DNA of 57,284 bases from Azolla pinnata (GCA_037176905.1 JBBBWG010028655.1:1-57284), one strand, 5' to 3'; positions 36,110 through 49,858 are shown, counted from the first letter of the stretch. Numbers and translations: made by a program. The notes: generated by a model from the letters alone, not told the origin.

Positions 36110-37700
36110 CAAATGACATGCTTTACAACTAAACAGACATATGCATTAATAGTTACATCTCCACCTTTGAGACCAATTCAAGTTCCCAATCCCGTTTCTT
36201 TTAATGGACCCCAAGTCCAAGGTAGATTGATGCATCTCATTGTCGAGGTCCCTTGTCTAAAGCAAAGAAACAACGACACTAGGCAAATCGACTTTGTTTA
36301 TATTGTGGTAGTCCATGACATATATCAATACATGTTCTCTAGTTAATCTTAGTAAACCCAAAAGTCTTATCAATAGTTCATAATCCCATGGTTTTGAGGT
36401 TCTAAGCTAGTTGTATGGCTTGTTAAACGAGTAAGTCTACCCAAAATCGGACCCATTTTAGTGAACAACCAAACGCATCTAGAACTTATTCCGAGCATTG
36501 ATATTGAACCAAGTTAATACAGTTTTTGCGGCACAAGTTCTGCTAATTAGTACATCAAGTCATCATCAAGATCTTACTTGATATGCACTCTTAGATTTAG
36601 GAGCAAACTCATGTTTCATGGAAGCCCTGCTCTAATGGAAATTGATTTAACATGTTATCAAAGTCTTTGTCAAATGCTGAGAAGCAATGACATCAAGCAA
36701 ACTATTTATGTTTTGTATTGTCATGGCCTAGGTTGTTACTTGTCTACACGAGACAAAATGATAAGTTAACCAAGTAAATACCAATCAAACATAATTCAGT
36801 CTTCTAATTTGAGAGAACAAATATAGTACCCTTACTAGCTATATTCATCATTGTCAATCTAATAACTATTACATCATGAGTCAACTAGATGAGTTGTTAA
36901 TTAAGTAACTCCAATTGAAATCAAAGCCATTTGGTTGGACAACCTAGAATATCTAGAATTTGTTTTGAACATTTGTTCAAATCTATCAAACCAAATCAAT
37001 AGAATTTTTGTGGCACAAGTTCAATTTAGTACCACAACATGTCATCGAGTTATTGTTTTTTTTTCTCTTAGATTAATAAGCCAACTCTTGTTTCATGAAC
37101 CAAGAAAACATAACCTCATCTTAAAGAAACTCCCTTGTTTGACTCTTGTCATAATCATTGATGGTCCTATTGCAACTAAAAATATAATTGAAGAATCTGA
37201 GGTAGTTGGTGTATTGCTTAGGAACCTAGCATGTGTGATCAATTCTAATATAATTCATCGTCTTAAGAGCCAAGACATTTTTTGTTTGCCTTGGTTAATG
37301 CTTCATAATCCTGACCTTATTGCAGGAGCGTCATAGTGGACCTAAATATTAAATAAAACTAGATCATCAATGTGTATACATACTTGTTCTAATATATCCA
37401 TGAAATGAATGGAAGATAACCTTGCGCACTCAATATGGATACTTCGAGTACATTCTTATGCCTTTTAATGATCTCATGAATACACAAATTATTTTTCAAT
37501 GCATAGAAAATGATATTTTTCGAGATTTCTTGGACATTTTTATTATAGTATATTTATATGACATCTTAACCTACTAAAAACCCAAAGAAGATCATCATAG
37601 AACATCTCGATTGGAGATGATAGCAAGATAAAACATTATAATTTTCGCATTGGTCGAAAATATCAAACAGAAATTCACGAATGATAAACATATACCAATT
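36110..37700 (+). mobile_element. Ty3/gypsy protease-RT relic
   Basis: Degenerate plus-strand coding text. At about 37280-37320 is FCLPWLMLHNPDLI, the conserved block between gypsy protease and RT. From 37430 RT text follows: YGYFEYILMPFNDLMNTQ, IENDIFRDFLDIFIIVYL, then YDIL, so the YxDD catalytic box reads YLYD, missing an Asp. Many stops. Upstream text (36110-36350, 36580-36770) may be the gag C-terminus or protease. Confidence 0.75.
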
Positions 37701-38139
37701 TTAAAGTATAATATTTTATGATTTCAAGCTTTTATTTAAAGTGAAGTCTAGCCTAGTAATAAACTAAGATTGGTTATAAAGTATGAATTTAGGTTTAAAA
37801 TCTCACTTACTTTCACTTATTAGTTTTATTATATATTCTTATTTTGTTTATTTTAAATTGATTAATTATTAATTTTTTACATTTTATTTAAAAAACGAAT
37901 GGTTCATTATATAATTTAGAGCCTTTTTTCATTCCCGAATAATACTTTTAAACTTAAATATGAATGCACGAATGCGTTGTTGAGTAAAATCTATGAAGAC
38001 CATAGTAGACATGTTCGTTAAGTCTTGCAACCACTACAAGGTATTGACACATTTATTGCGAAATTTACCACAACATAGATGTCGCGATAAATATTTTGAC
38101 ACAAGTTTGACAAGTAATTTATCGTGATTAATTTACCTT

Positions 38140-38410
38140 AATGTTGCAAACTTTTTTTCTCTAAGCATCTAATTTATTGCAAATTTTGCCACAACAGAAC
38201 TGTGTATTTATCCTCACGTAGACGCGACTATTGCCACATAGTTATTGCACCTTTGCCACGAAGTTTATTGTGACTTTGCTGCAAATTGTTTTTCTCTAAG
38301 CATCAAGTTTACTGCACAATTGCCATAATGTCACCATGATGTAGATGTCACCATTGCCACAACTTTGTCACAACAAAGATGTACGCATATTTATCTATAT
38401 ATGCATACAT
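38140..38410. repeat. Imperfect tandem repeat, 135 bp period
   Basis: TTTTTCTCTAAGCATC occurs at 38154 and 38289, with similar flanks (TTGCAAA upstream; TTTATTGCA or TTTACTGCA, then TTGCCACA downstream). AT-rich, no coding. Confidence 0.7.
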
Positions 38411-38499
38411 GTATGCATACATTTATTTGTATATATATGTATGTATGCATGGACTAGTATGTAACAATATTTATAAGTAATTTAGCTATTATGAAGTTG

Positions 38500-39062
38500 G
38501 AAATAAAAACATAAATTCTTGCTTCATCATGACCATAGATGCGCCATTCACATGTGGTAGAGGTAGTCAACATGTTATGTATCCAATTTCACATCTTGGA
38601 TGCATCAACTGCGCATCTTTATTTTCTTAACAAGTGCGGCGAATTTCACATCAAATACATGGCAAATATATGACAATTACGTGTCAAGTCCGCGTCTAGG
38701 CAAGTTACCTCTCAGCTTGTATAGCTAAGGACTTTGGTTATAGATTGATTGTCTTGATATATAGTATTGACTCTATAGCTTCTCCCCCATCCACCTCTTC
38801 TTCTTACTTCTTCTATTGATGCTTCTATCATTGTGGTCACAGTTGACTTTTTGTGCAGATAAGCTAGCACACCAGTACTTCTTACCCACTGCCCCATACT
38901 ACAAGCCAAATCATATTCTGCCAATGGGAGTAACAAACAGAAGGCCCCAAAAGACAAAAGATAGTAGAGAGAATACACATGCAAAAGTACAAAGAAATAC
39001 ACGTAAAACTCCACCGCAGATCTAACAACCACCTCAACATATTGTTGCATTGCTTCTTTCAT
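38500..39062 (-). mobile_element. Possible copia-like RNase H relic
   Basis: A 116-codon minus-strand frame ends with VNTIYQDNQSITKVLSYTS. IYCDNQSAIK-type text is the copia RNase H hallmark. The rest of the frame is not recognisable, so this rests on one motif. Confidence 0.35.
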
Positions 39063-40200
39063 ACAAGAAAGACGTAGGCTCCTGAATGTTAACGAACAAT
39101 CAGCTTGCCTCCACTTCTTAGAACAAACAGTTGCATTACTTGCTATCCCCTCTAGACATGGAGCCTACTTACCTCTTTGAACTTAATTTATATGCATTCT
39201 TTGGGTAATGGGGGCTTAGTTATGCTTGCAATATGAGTTATACATTTTCACAACATTTTCTCTTGAATATTTTGTGATATTACTCACTGTTGGTACCGAC
39301 ACTTGCATCTAAAACGGATTATCCACAAAAGTAGAGCGAGTGAGTAATAGGGCGCCGTAATGTGGATTAATGTAGCTCATCGAGTGTCATGTATGAGGAA
39401 CACCCCTTTCACATATTGGAGGGCTTTATATGGAATTGAAAGAGAGAATGAGGGGGAATTGGAATGATTGTATTTGCTTCCTTGGTAGTAATCAGGAATA
39501 AACTATAGGACATCTTTTCCCAATTGGCCATTGTCCCTACAGTTAATACAATTGCTATTTATAGAAGGGCATAACCATTGACTTAGACTTAGAGATGGTA
39601 CTATTTCTGACTACTAAAATGGATGAGTACGTAACATGCATGCACGCATAGAAACATGGTCGGGAAACATGGTCAGGAAATGATTTGCCAGAAGACATCC
39701 ATTCAATGTATGTACATATGTATGTGATTGCCAGCAATGGACGCGTGATGAAAGAAACATATGATGGGAAGCATATAAAGAATACGCTGTTGGTCTGACC
39801 TACTTCGAGTATATGAATGATTGGGTAGCACTCGACTCGCTAGTCAAGCAGAATGCAGACGGAGTGCATGCATGCATGCATGCATGCTTGGATACAGATA
39901 GATAGTTGGGCTTATTTATTAGGGAATATGAGCGTAGCAGCACTAAACAAACGAATATGACATGATCGATTCGATCAACAGTTCAAGTGTTTGTTGCGAT
40001 TCAGGTTAGGCGATGCATGCATCCATGCATGGATGCATGGCATGAGTCTGACTGAATCGGGGCGTTCCACGGTCGATTCGGACGGAATGCACAAGAACAG
40101 AGCAGAGTAGGTGGGGGTCATGGCAAGCAATCGTTTCGTTTCGAGCTCATTCATGCAAAACGCAAGCCAATCTCATCTGATCTGATCTCATCTCACCTCA
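39063..40200. other. Intergenic sequence
   Basis: No gene seen. Holds an (ATGC)n run at 39867-39886 and palindromic GCATGCATCCATGCATGG-like sequence at about 40013-40042. Confidence 0.5.
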
Positions 40201-41361
40201 TCTCATCTACATGCATATTATACAATGTATACACATGAGGGATAGGTGCACACGCATGCAAGCAACATGCGTCGTTGATGTATGTATGCATGCGCGCGTT
40301 CTATGCCAACATGCATGCAGCGCATTAGCATCGCATACATGCATATGTGGATGTATGTATGCACATGCGTGCACACGCATGCATGTAGTTTGAAAGAAGA
40401 AGAAAGAAGAAGAAGAAAGAAGAAGAAGAAGAAGAAGAAGAAGAAGAAGAAGAAGAAGAAAACATTCGGTTTTTAAAAGAGAGCACAAAGGAAAGTTAAG
40501 TATGTGTGTCTATATCTATGTATGTGTGCATGCATGTGTGCATGCATGTATGTGTGTGTGCATGTGTGTGCATGTGTGTGCATGTATGCATGCCTGCATG
40601 TGTGCGCATGTATGTATGTATGTATGTGTGCGCTTGTATGTATATATGTGTGCGTATGTATGTATGTGTACGTATGTATGTATGCATGCAGATATGGATA
40701 CATGCGTGTGTATGTATGTATGTGTGTGTGCATGTGTGTGTGCATGTGTGTGTGTGCTTGTATGTATATGCCCGTGCGCATGTATGTATGTATGCATGGC
40801 TGCAGATATGTATACATGCGTTGCGTATGTATGTGTGCGTGCGTGTTGCAGATATGGATACATGCGCGTGTATGCATGCATGCATGCATGCCGACATGTA
40901 TGCATGCGTGGGTATGCATGTGTGCGTGCGTGCATGCCCATGCATGGGCATGCATGGATGTGACGCCAGGGCCGCTGCGCGCATACGCATACATACACAT
41001 ACGGATGTGTACATATCCGGGCATGCACAAAAATTTAACATTCAAAATGGCGAAAGCGCTTCAATAATAGAATAAAGGATACGTATTCTCCGTGTGTACA
41101 TGGTATGTACGCATGTGCGTTCAGGTGTATGTATGCATGCATGCATGCGAGCGTATGCATGTATGTATGCATGCATGCATGCATGCATGTATGTATGTGT
41201 GCGTGTGCGTGTGTGCATGTGTATGTATGTATGTATGTATGCTTGGCTGCCTTCTTCTTCTTCTTCTTCTTCTTTTCTTCTTCTTCCCTCTCACTCCAAG
41301 TATGTCTGTCTGTCTCTCTGTGTCTTCTTCTTCTTCTTCTTCTTCTTCTTCTTCTGCTTCT

Positions 41362-41393
<32 letters not shown>

Positions 41394-41400
41394 TGTTTTG
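40200..41400. repeat. Compound microsatellite block upstream of MAP70
   Basis: In order: (GAA)n at about 40395-40460; a TGTATG/TGTGCATG-rich array at 40500-40960; a second GTATG/(ATGC)n array at 41090-41245; (TTC)n at 41249-41284; (CTT)n at 41323-41355; (GTC)n at 41363-41393. On the plus strand it is TG-rich, the complement of the ACATGCAT array at 3.3-4.2 kb. Many long open frames of His/Cys/Met text on both strands are artefacts. Confidence 0.9.
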
Positions 41401-41587
41401 TCAGTCGGACGCAGAGCGAGCGAGCGAGAGACGCAGACAGAGAGCGATCGAAGGAAGCATCAAACCCCAGCGGAAAGAAACGCGTCGCGGCGGCTGCTTC
41501 CAAAAGCGCGCTTGCTAGCAAAGCGCAGGCAGCTCCAAAGTTGAAAAATTTCTGCCAAGATTTGCACAGATCGCTCTGCTCTTGCTC

Positions 41588-41622
<35 letters not shown>

Positions 41623-42685
41623 CCCTTCTTCTTCTTCTTCTTCTTCTTCTTCGTCGACCTAATCCATCCTTCCTTCTTCTTCACTGTTCCCACTATTTGC
41701 ACCTACTACCATTTCCCCCCCCCTCCCCTTCATCGCTGCTGCTCAGATCTCTCGCAGATTCTGGCGCCGTACAGAATGCGACTTCGCTGACACCGGCTTC
41801 GCCTTCCTTTACCAGACTCCACCGAGGTCCCGCTCTTTAGATCTCCGCCCCGCCTGCCCTGCGGATAAACCGAAAATAACTCTCCTCCTGGTCCTCGTCC
41901 CCCATGGCTCCCGCTCTCTCAACCAGACAGTAAAGGAATACAGCTCGAATTAGTTGCAGGCGGCTAGCTCGGGCTTGTGCCGCAGTCTTGATGCGTTTTC
42001 AGATCTCGGGGCAGAGAAGGTGAGAGATCTCTTTAACTTGACGCCTTTCTTCGCGCTTCCAACTTCTTCTTCTCGGACTGCCCGAATGAAGCCTTCAATC
42101 AAAACTTTGCTATGCTAGGGTTCTGGTTGCACAGGAATTTCTGATTCTCTCACAGCCTGTAAGTTAGAGAAATGATAGGGCTTTTCCGCAGAAAAACGTT
42201 TCGGCTATCCTAATCTTCTTTCTCGATGCTCTCAGAATCAGTGCGAAAACGAGAAACCTTGATTGCACCAGAAGATATGAAGCTTGTCACGCAATTGATC
42301 GTCTTCCATTTGTTCAAGTTCTAAGAATCTGAAGAAGGTAATTCGGTTCTTTTCTGCTTCAGAAGATACTCTCGTCCAAGTTTGCTTCTTCATGGTGACA
42401 ACGTCTTACTTACCCTGAGGCCAAGGAAGGAAGCCCGCGGGCCATTCGTTTCTTCTGTGTGTGCTTCAGCAATATAACACCTCCTCTCGCTTCTGCTGTT
42501 TACTTCTTGTCCCTCAACGTACACAGTGCTTCAAAAGAGTTTCTACATTGGTGGGAATTCTAAGAGCCTCTCCCATTTTTGGTTATTGGCTCAGAGCTTT
42601 TCCTCCCCTTTTCGTCTCTCACTGCTCTGGTCAGAGGGCACCGTACATGCAAGCTTATCATCGAGAATAGCCATTAACCCCCACA
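41400..42685 (+). promoter_or_regulatory. Probable promoter and 5'UTR (with intron) of MAP70
   Basis: A C/T-rich, GC-richer stretch (41560-41760) with CTGTTG repeats (about 41592-41622) and CTT repeats (41625-41652) looks like a plant leader. A good donor (GAGAAG|GTGAGA, 42019/42020) and acceptors such as CGTACACAG at about 42528 suggest a leader intron. No TATA box identified. Confidence 0.45.
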
Positions 42686-45600
42686 ATGTCGGACCTAACA
42701 AGCAGTTTTGATGAAGATGATAATGTCATGGATCTGCAGTATAAGATGGGAAAGCAACAGCAGTTCAATGATTTTGCTCCCAACCCTTTCATTTCACTCA
42801 CTGCCCCAAAATCGGATTCTAAGATACGGAGAAAGCAGGCCGTAAAGACAACTGTGGATGCAGACGACATACTAAATTTCCTTCCTGGGTCCGATCCTCT
42901 AAGAGTGGAATTAACAAGGCTTGAGAATGAAGTTCGAGGTATATGAACCTTTGCGAACTCAAAAATGTAGCCCGATTCTGTTTCATTAGAAACTCCAACA
43001 ATTAACATGTTCTTGCAGACAAAGATCGTGAACTGGGAGACGCACAAGCTGAAATTAAGGCATTGAAACAGACCGAGAGGGCGAGAGAGAAGGCATTCGA
43101 AGAGGTTCTGACTGCGTTTTTTCCTTGCCCCTTTGGATTCTATCTGGTTTGGTATTTGGCATATCAGGTAGGTAGAGATGAATTGAGACCAAGTACTAAA
43201 AACATGCTGTCCTTTATTTTGTTTAGCTTTCTGATATTCTGTCAAAAGTGGAGGACAAACTCAAACAAACCGAAATTGCACTGGAAAATAAGGTGAACAA
43301 TGCTACCCTGTGAACATGAAGCTGACCACCCCCCTAGAACCACACACTACCGGTAGCAATGACTCTATTGTTATGCTAATGGTACAGAATCTCGAGGCAA
43401 AGAAGATAAATGATGAGAAGAAAGCAGCGCTTGCTGCTCAATTTGCTGCTGAGGCAACACTTCGTCGGGTGCATGCTGCTCAGAAGGATGAAGATATGCC
43501 CCCTATTGAGGCTATCCTTGCACCCCTTGAGGCGGAACTAAAGCTGGCCCGCCAAGAGGTATTATGCAGTTGCCACTTCATGGTCTTATAATGTTAAAAA
43601 GCTGTTCTGTTCATGCACACGTTTGTCTTCTTGCATTGAATTCTCTCACACATGGTTCTTTGATATTGCTGAAAAATGTAACATGGGTCGCTATATCATT
43701 TGTGTGTCCATACATGTTCTCTATTGTCAACTTCTGTTTGTACTAAAAGTATACTGCCATCACGCGATTCCCCTAAGATATATGTGCTTATATCCTCTTG
43801 CAGATTGCAAAGCTGCAAGATGATAATCGTGCACTTGACAGGCTCACAAAGTCCAAAGAAGCAGCATTGCTCGAAGCTGAAAGGACTGTTCAGATTGCTG
43901 AGCTAAAAGCATCTATGGTGGATGATCTGCAAAATCGCAACCAAGAGCTGATGAAGCAAATTGAAATTTGCCAGGTACACTCGCTTCCCATCCTGTGGTT
44001 TGTGCACATGTGCCCATAAGCTTTTTGTTTCTATGCTAAAGGACATTTTTGAGAGAGAGAGATTAAGTGTGTCCGTGAATGCTTGAACAGGAAGAGAACA
44101 AAATTTTGGATAAGATGCACAGACAAAAAGTAGCAGAAGTGGAGAAGTTGAGCACAACAGTTTCTGAACTCGAAGAAGCAGTGCTTGCAGGAGGTGCAGC
44201 TGCAAATGCCGTTAGAGAACGTCAGCGACAAGTGAACCAATTACTGGTACATAAGTTCTCTCTGTTGTTCCTTAAAAAGTTCATTCATGACTCATCAGCC
44301 GCTTTCTGGGAAACTGCAATCTACACTTCCTGGAGTCCCTTCCTGGAGAACGATTATGAAGGAAATCTGGAATCTATGTTTGATAGGCATTGGTTGATTG
44401 GATGCTTATGGAAATGTTTGAGCATTTTCTGAGCTTGTGAAAGACATGTATTATATCACGAACCTGAGTTTTGTCCTGATGCCTTTGTTAGGGTTCACGT
44501 TGGCAATTATTGTTATTCTTTTTTTTGCATTCTAATAGGAAGAGAAACGGACGCTGGAGCGGGAGCTGGCACGGACAAGGGTATCAGCCAATAGGGTAGC
44601 TACAGTGGTTGCCAATGAGTGGAAAGATGCAAATGAAAAGGTCATGCCGGTGAAGAAATGGCTGGATGAAAGACATTTTATGCAGGTCAGCGAGGTTGCT
44701 ATATGCTACATGTAATGGACATGGAACTACTGGATTTTTTCTTGCTCAATTCTGTTTTTGTTCCATGACAGGGTGAAATGCAACAGCTCCGAGACAAGTT
44801 GGCTATTGCCGAGCGCACTGCAAAGACCCAGCAGCAGCTAAAGGTTTTGGTCAAATTTTTATTGACAAAATGGTAGCAAATAGATTGATAATAGTATAAC
44901 ATGACGTCTTCTTATATTTTACATCAACTTCGTTTGCTGACAGGAGAAGCTGCAATTAAGGCTTAGAGTTATAGAGGAAGGCTTAAAAGCGCCATTCAAT
45001 GGATCCACATGCAGGGCATCAAATGGTGGAGATGAGGGAGCACGGAATGGATCAAATGGTGTTTCGAGAAGACAGTCTATAGGTGGAGTAGGTGATACTT
45101 CTAGAATAGCTGCAAATGGTTGCACCAGCAGTAAGCCTCGTACATCTTCACAGTTGCGGGGCTCCATATCTAGCTCCATGCTAGTGAGAAATGCAAGGTC
45201 TACCTCCAAATCTTTTGATGGCGGAAGACCCGCTGATATGCCAAATAGGAATGGAAAAGCTTCATTTGCCAATGGGTTCAACGATCATCACAAACAGTCC
45301 ATTCCTGCTCAAGTACAAGTACAAGAGGCCTTGAAGGAAAATGTTGACATTAAGAACGATACCATGGAAGCAACGACAGAAGACTATGTTTCTGGAGCAT
45401 TGTATGACCTGTTGCAAAAAGAAGTGATCGCATTAAGGAAAGCGAGCCATGAGAAAGATCAGAGCCTGAAAGACAAAGATGACGCAATTGAGGTGCGTAA
45501 TAAACTAATCGTTCATAAAAATTATGCCTTCTCCGAGGGATTTTTCCTTGTTTTTAAATTGCCTGTAAGTCTTTGATCCTTTCATTGAATGTTCTTGGCT

Positions 45601-46426
45601 GTAAATCCTGGTGAGAGCATTACCCCTTCAATTAGATGTTAAGTTTTACCATCAAAACATGTTTTTCTTTGTATAAGTATATCCAAATTTACTATCTCTT
45701 TTCCCCCTTAGGCAAATAGCACAAAGAAAGCAGCAGGTAGAGAAGTCAAGAAAAAGTTGGGACTCCGAGAGAGTTTTTTTTTTGTCAAACAAGTGGTGTA
45801 ACAAGAGCATGTCTTGCAGATGTTAGACAAGAAGGTTGAGACTTTGATGAGAGCTATGGATGTTGAGGCAAAGAAGATGCGCAGAGAAATGGCGAATATG
45901 GAGAAAGAGGTAGCTGCAATGCGAGTCGATAGGGACCCTAACAGGCGGCAAAATAACACTAGAGGAACGCTAAGTGCTTCACAGTCTCTTTCTGGAAGGT
46001 TGGTTTAATGTACAAAGGATGCATTCTTGTAAATCCAATTATCGGAGGGTTTAGCATTGATGTGCATGCTCTCAAACGAATTGTACTGGCATTTTTAAGT
46101 TTTACTGTTCCAGTGCCATCTTTACGTTCATGGAAAATGTTGTGAATTTGGGAAAAATGGGTTACTTACATAATATCTTGTTGTAATAGAATATGTTTTT
46201 GGTTGATCAATCCTGTGAAAGAATGGTTTTCTAATGTATTGGAGGTTCATTTTCTACCGATGCGATGTAGCTACAGTAGTTTTCAGGCAGTATGGGTCTT
46301 GTTACAGTTGAGACATGCCGTCCCAGTTTTGTTTTGATTTAGACAACAGATAGTACATTCAATCTAATTTTTGAACGTTTGCTTTTCTTTTTTTCCTTTT
46401 CCCACAGGAACCCGAGGAGTTCATGA
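42686..46426 (+). CDS. MAP70: Microtubule-associated protein MAP70, 11 coding exons, 622 aa
   Basis: MAP70 proteins are plant-specific coiled-coil proteins that coat cortical microtubules and act in cell-wall patterning. Exons: 42686-42938, 43019-43104, 43227-43292, 43388-43558, 43804-43974, 44091-44246, 44539-44685, 44772-44843, 44944-45492, 45820-45998, 46408-46426 (1869 nt, in phase). Family blocks: DPLRVELTRLENEVRDKDRE (about residue 70), KKINDEKKAALAAQFAAEAT, DMPPIEAILAPLEAELKLAR, LQDDNRALDRLTKSKEAALL, ENKILDKMHRQKVAEVEKL, AVLAGGAAANAVRERQRQV and VANEWKDANEKVMPVKKWL. Coiled coil spans about 65-390, a Ser/Asn-rich linker about 390-500, and a second coil about 505-595. Length equals the usual size. 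The last junction is less sure: without the final splice the frame ends LSGRLV at 46008 instead of LSGRNPRSS at 46426. The exon from 46408 seems to be followed by another splice pair, which would lie after the stop. Confidence 0.94.
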
Positions 46427-48300
46427 CGATAAAAGGAATAACAGTAAGGTTTCCGTTGACACATGCTCTTTTTCGTTACACTCTGTTCCAAGTAGCTTCT
46501 ACCGAGAATCTAATAAAATTGGAGTTTTACTTTTTGGTTTTCTTGACAGGAGCGCTTTCGAATGGAGATAGATGTTCATGAAGACAAAACTAACATAAAA
46601 AAGTTGGACTAGAAATACTCCCTGCTAGAGGATTTTTACTTACATGGACCGCGGAGACACCACGGAAAGAGATTAGTCAGTGTAAATGTCATGATGCTTG
46701 GGTCTACCATACATAGAAAGAAAGAAGGAAAGAAAGAGAGAAAGAAAGAATAGAAAGAAACGGTATAGGAAGGAGATGGTGACAAGCAGCATGGAGATGT
46801 ATCTTCTCAGCATAGCTCACATTATAGTGTGTTGTAGTGCATGCAGCTTTCCTCGTGTTTTTTGCTTTTGTACAAGATGGGGTTTCTTTAATCACTAATT
46901 TATATATTCGTGCGTAAGAGAAAGAGCAGCCGAGTCATTCACGTCTGGCGGAAGTATGTACGAAAGATGGAAGAAGGGGAGCTTAATTGTTGGGAAGATC
47001 GATACCATATCCCGGGATTATGGATCTAGGGGTGTGAATACTTAGGTTTGGTGCAGTGTGGCTGGTTATAGATATGAAAATAGTAGTGAGAGTGAACTAG
47101 TAGGTAGGTAGTTTAACTCAGATGTTTAAAAAATGCTTCATGTCTTTGATCCTCCTATGGAATTTAACTCTCTCAAGAGCGTATGCTTGAAATGGAAGAA
47201 GAGATGGTTTGTTGTCTTTGGGAAAAAAAACTGAAAACTGTGCTGCAAGTAATGGTCAAGTGTAAGCGATGTTTTGTGGGGTGTTATTTCTCCCATGCTT
47301 TTGCTCAAAGGCATATGATATGATTTGGCTGATTGAAACCAGCACAATGCAGTGGAGTTGGTAGGTGTGATGCTTAGCTTTGCATTCTCGAGGCTTCGAT
47401 TGCTTTCAACTGCCGGAAATCGGTATCATCAGATGCATTTTGCATCCACAAGTTATATATGCTTGCAGTTAAAATATCTTTCCTGAGAAGTGAAGCATGG
47501 ATTTGGAATTGGGTGGAGCTGCAGAGCAATTGGGAGAAATTTTGGCTATGGTGGTTGGAGCATGTGGTTAGTTAGCTGAATGAAAAAATGGACAAGCTCT
47601 GCCAAAAATGTCTGCAAAATTTAGCCTTTGATAATGCTGCCACATGGATGCAACTGCTTTGTCGCTAATGGTGCCGCCACGTGAAACCAACTGCTTTGGT
47701 GTGCAAATATGATTCCAAGCCAACCATGTATAAAGGTGATGAAGTTCTGTTTTGTTTTTTTTTATAAACTTCCTCTTCTGTATTGTGAACGATGCGAAAG
47801 TCCGCAAGAGAAAACATCTGCTTTCGTTTAGCCACCGCAAACCGGTAATGCGTAATTGTTTCCTTTGGCTCATAATAGTTAGAACCAGCTGTCATTTGTA
47901 TGTTTTCCCTGTAATTCAGATGTTCCATAGCTAAACTTGCCTTGCAATAGATCCTTTCCTTGCAATGAATCATATTTCCGTGGAAATTCTTGCTCCACTC
48001 TTCTTTAAGCCCTCAAGACTAATGTCGTCTATTCAAGTTGCTTTCCTTGACAACATTGCGAATAGTTATAAGATCTCGAAACCTTCTGGTACAATAAGAT
48101 CTTACTGGTCTTGCCACATATCCTTGTTATTTGGGACGTGTTTTGCGGACGCGATGTGAACGAGGAGGTTGTAAAAACATGTCAAGAGCAACTTACAAGA
48201 TGTTGTAGCTCGAGGAAGCGACAAGGGAATATATATCATAGCTATCATGGAGTGCCGATTTGGTGTGTTAGGAACGCTATGAAATTTCGTAACCACTTAA
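46427..48300. other. MAP70 3' region and intergenic sequence
   Basis: Probable 3'UTR, possibly with an intron ending TTGACAG at about 46551. A GAAA-type microsatellite lies at 46716-46762. Minus-strand frames at 47568-47973 are unrecognised and probably chance. Confidence 0.45.
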
Positions 48301-49600
48301 CGAGAAAGAAGAGATGCATGCAGTGGAATTGAGACGAAGTTAAGAGTCTCAAACGTGTGCGTGGTGGCACCACTCCAAGTTATTGAAATCTTAAATGCCC
48401 AAAAACAACATGAATGGAATTTGAGAGGGCACTTGTCACGATCGACGATACAGGAAGGAGGACCCAACAAGAAGTGGATCAAGGCAAAAGAAGAAGAGAC
48501 TAAATGCATTGTGTGTGAACGCGTAGTCTGGCTAGATGCATAACTATCTCCCAACCACAGTTCAACGACTCATCGATGCAGAACTAGGAAGTCTCGTAGA
48601 AGATCGATGCCGCAAGATTTGTTCCTAGTACTAGTTCTATCTTATGCTCCACTTTTTTCGTAGATAACTCAAACCTAAATAGAGCATTATACTCTTGCCT
48701 AAACCTTTGCATCAAGTTGCGAATAAAGATCGGCATCAACCTTTGATGTCTCAACATCCAATTAAACAAAGACGCGCTGGATGAGTGCGATTTGCGGCAC
48801 ATCGGTTACTCCACAAGTGTTGGCCAATCTTGATCAAATCGATATACGTGTGCCGTAAAATTCATCATCAGTTTCTTATTTGTATGCCACTTTTTCCTGA
48901 GAATGATGCATGATATCAAAATCGAGTTTTTTCCAATAATTTTGGATACCGAAGTCCTTGTTATCAAAACTAATCGATCCATTACCATCACAAGTATCTC
49001 TAATGTATAGGCATGTGATGATGACTTCAATCGTAATCCCATGACTTTAACTAGTTATTCATTGAAAAAATGATGAGTGGATCTAATATCAAACAATGCA
49101 TTGATTGATCTATTATTTAATGAACTAATCATGCATACATCAACTTAGTCTCGAGAAATTGATATCCCCTTTTAACCTTGGGTCAAAATTGATTATTTGG
49201 GATTTTGGAATTGACTTTCCCAATGGTCACATTTATTGCTTTAAAGCCGAGATCTAAACTAGTTAAGGTTGACTTCTCATTTTATTGCTCATCACCCATA
49301 GAAGCTAAGATGATATTGGCTTAACCCCTTCCCTCTTTCTCTTTCAGAAAATTCTTAATTTGGTGTTGGCTAGAAACCAAAGCACAACAGTTATTCCCTT
49401 GCTTTATTTTGTTGTTCGGGTAAGTTAGACTAGATTTCAGTCTCACTAGGAAGGTTAGAGGATTCTTATAACTTCCTCTTGCAAAAACCCTGTTGATTTG
49501 TCAATACAACTTCCTTACACTTCTTCTTAGCCTTGTCATGCCTCGATTATTGCCAATCATTAAGGGACCTGCTACGTGGAACAAAATTATTGCTAAACAT
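48300..49600 (-). mobile_element. Ty3/gypsy gag-protease relic
   Basis: Minus-strand text at about 49110 gives NALFDIRSTHHFF, the gypsy aspartic protease motif with DTGA changed to DIRS, followed by KVMGLRLKSSSHAY and VSKIIGKNSILIS (49042-48806). Then 48802-48584 and 48554-48297 are open but unrecognised. Stops and frameshifts throughout. It lies between the tail-to-tail MAP70 and CCB2-like genes. Confidence 0.6.
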
Positions 49601-49858
49601 CACCCTAAAATCATCTGAAATTTGTAAGGCCAAGAATGGTGGTGTGATCAATATATCAGCACGAGTTTACATCTGAAATTCGGGAGGCCAAGAATGATTA
49701 GATTGCAAGAAAACAGAACAGAAGGATAGAAATCTCAAATAAGGATTCAGACTGCCCTTCTCTGGAATATCGATCACGCATAATCAGGGTTCTTGTCTAT
49801 GTACATTAGATCAGTACACAATGGATATCCCTGCCACTAGAAAAGGAGCATTGTTGGT

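Noticed and set aside
40473..41840. Long open frames on both strands over the microsatellite block (up to about 250 codons)
   Set aside because: Tetra- and trinucleotide repeats explain them; composition is Met/Cys/His or homopolymer-like.
45716..45743. Possible small extra MAP70 exon before exon 10
   Set aside because: Exon 9 joined to 45820 gives the family sequence (DDAIE then ML-KKVETL) with no gap.
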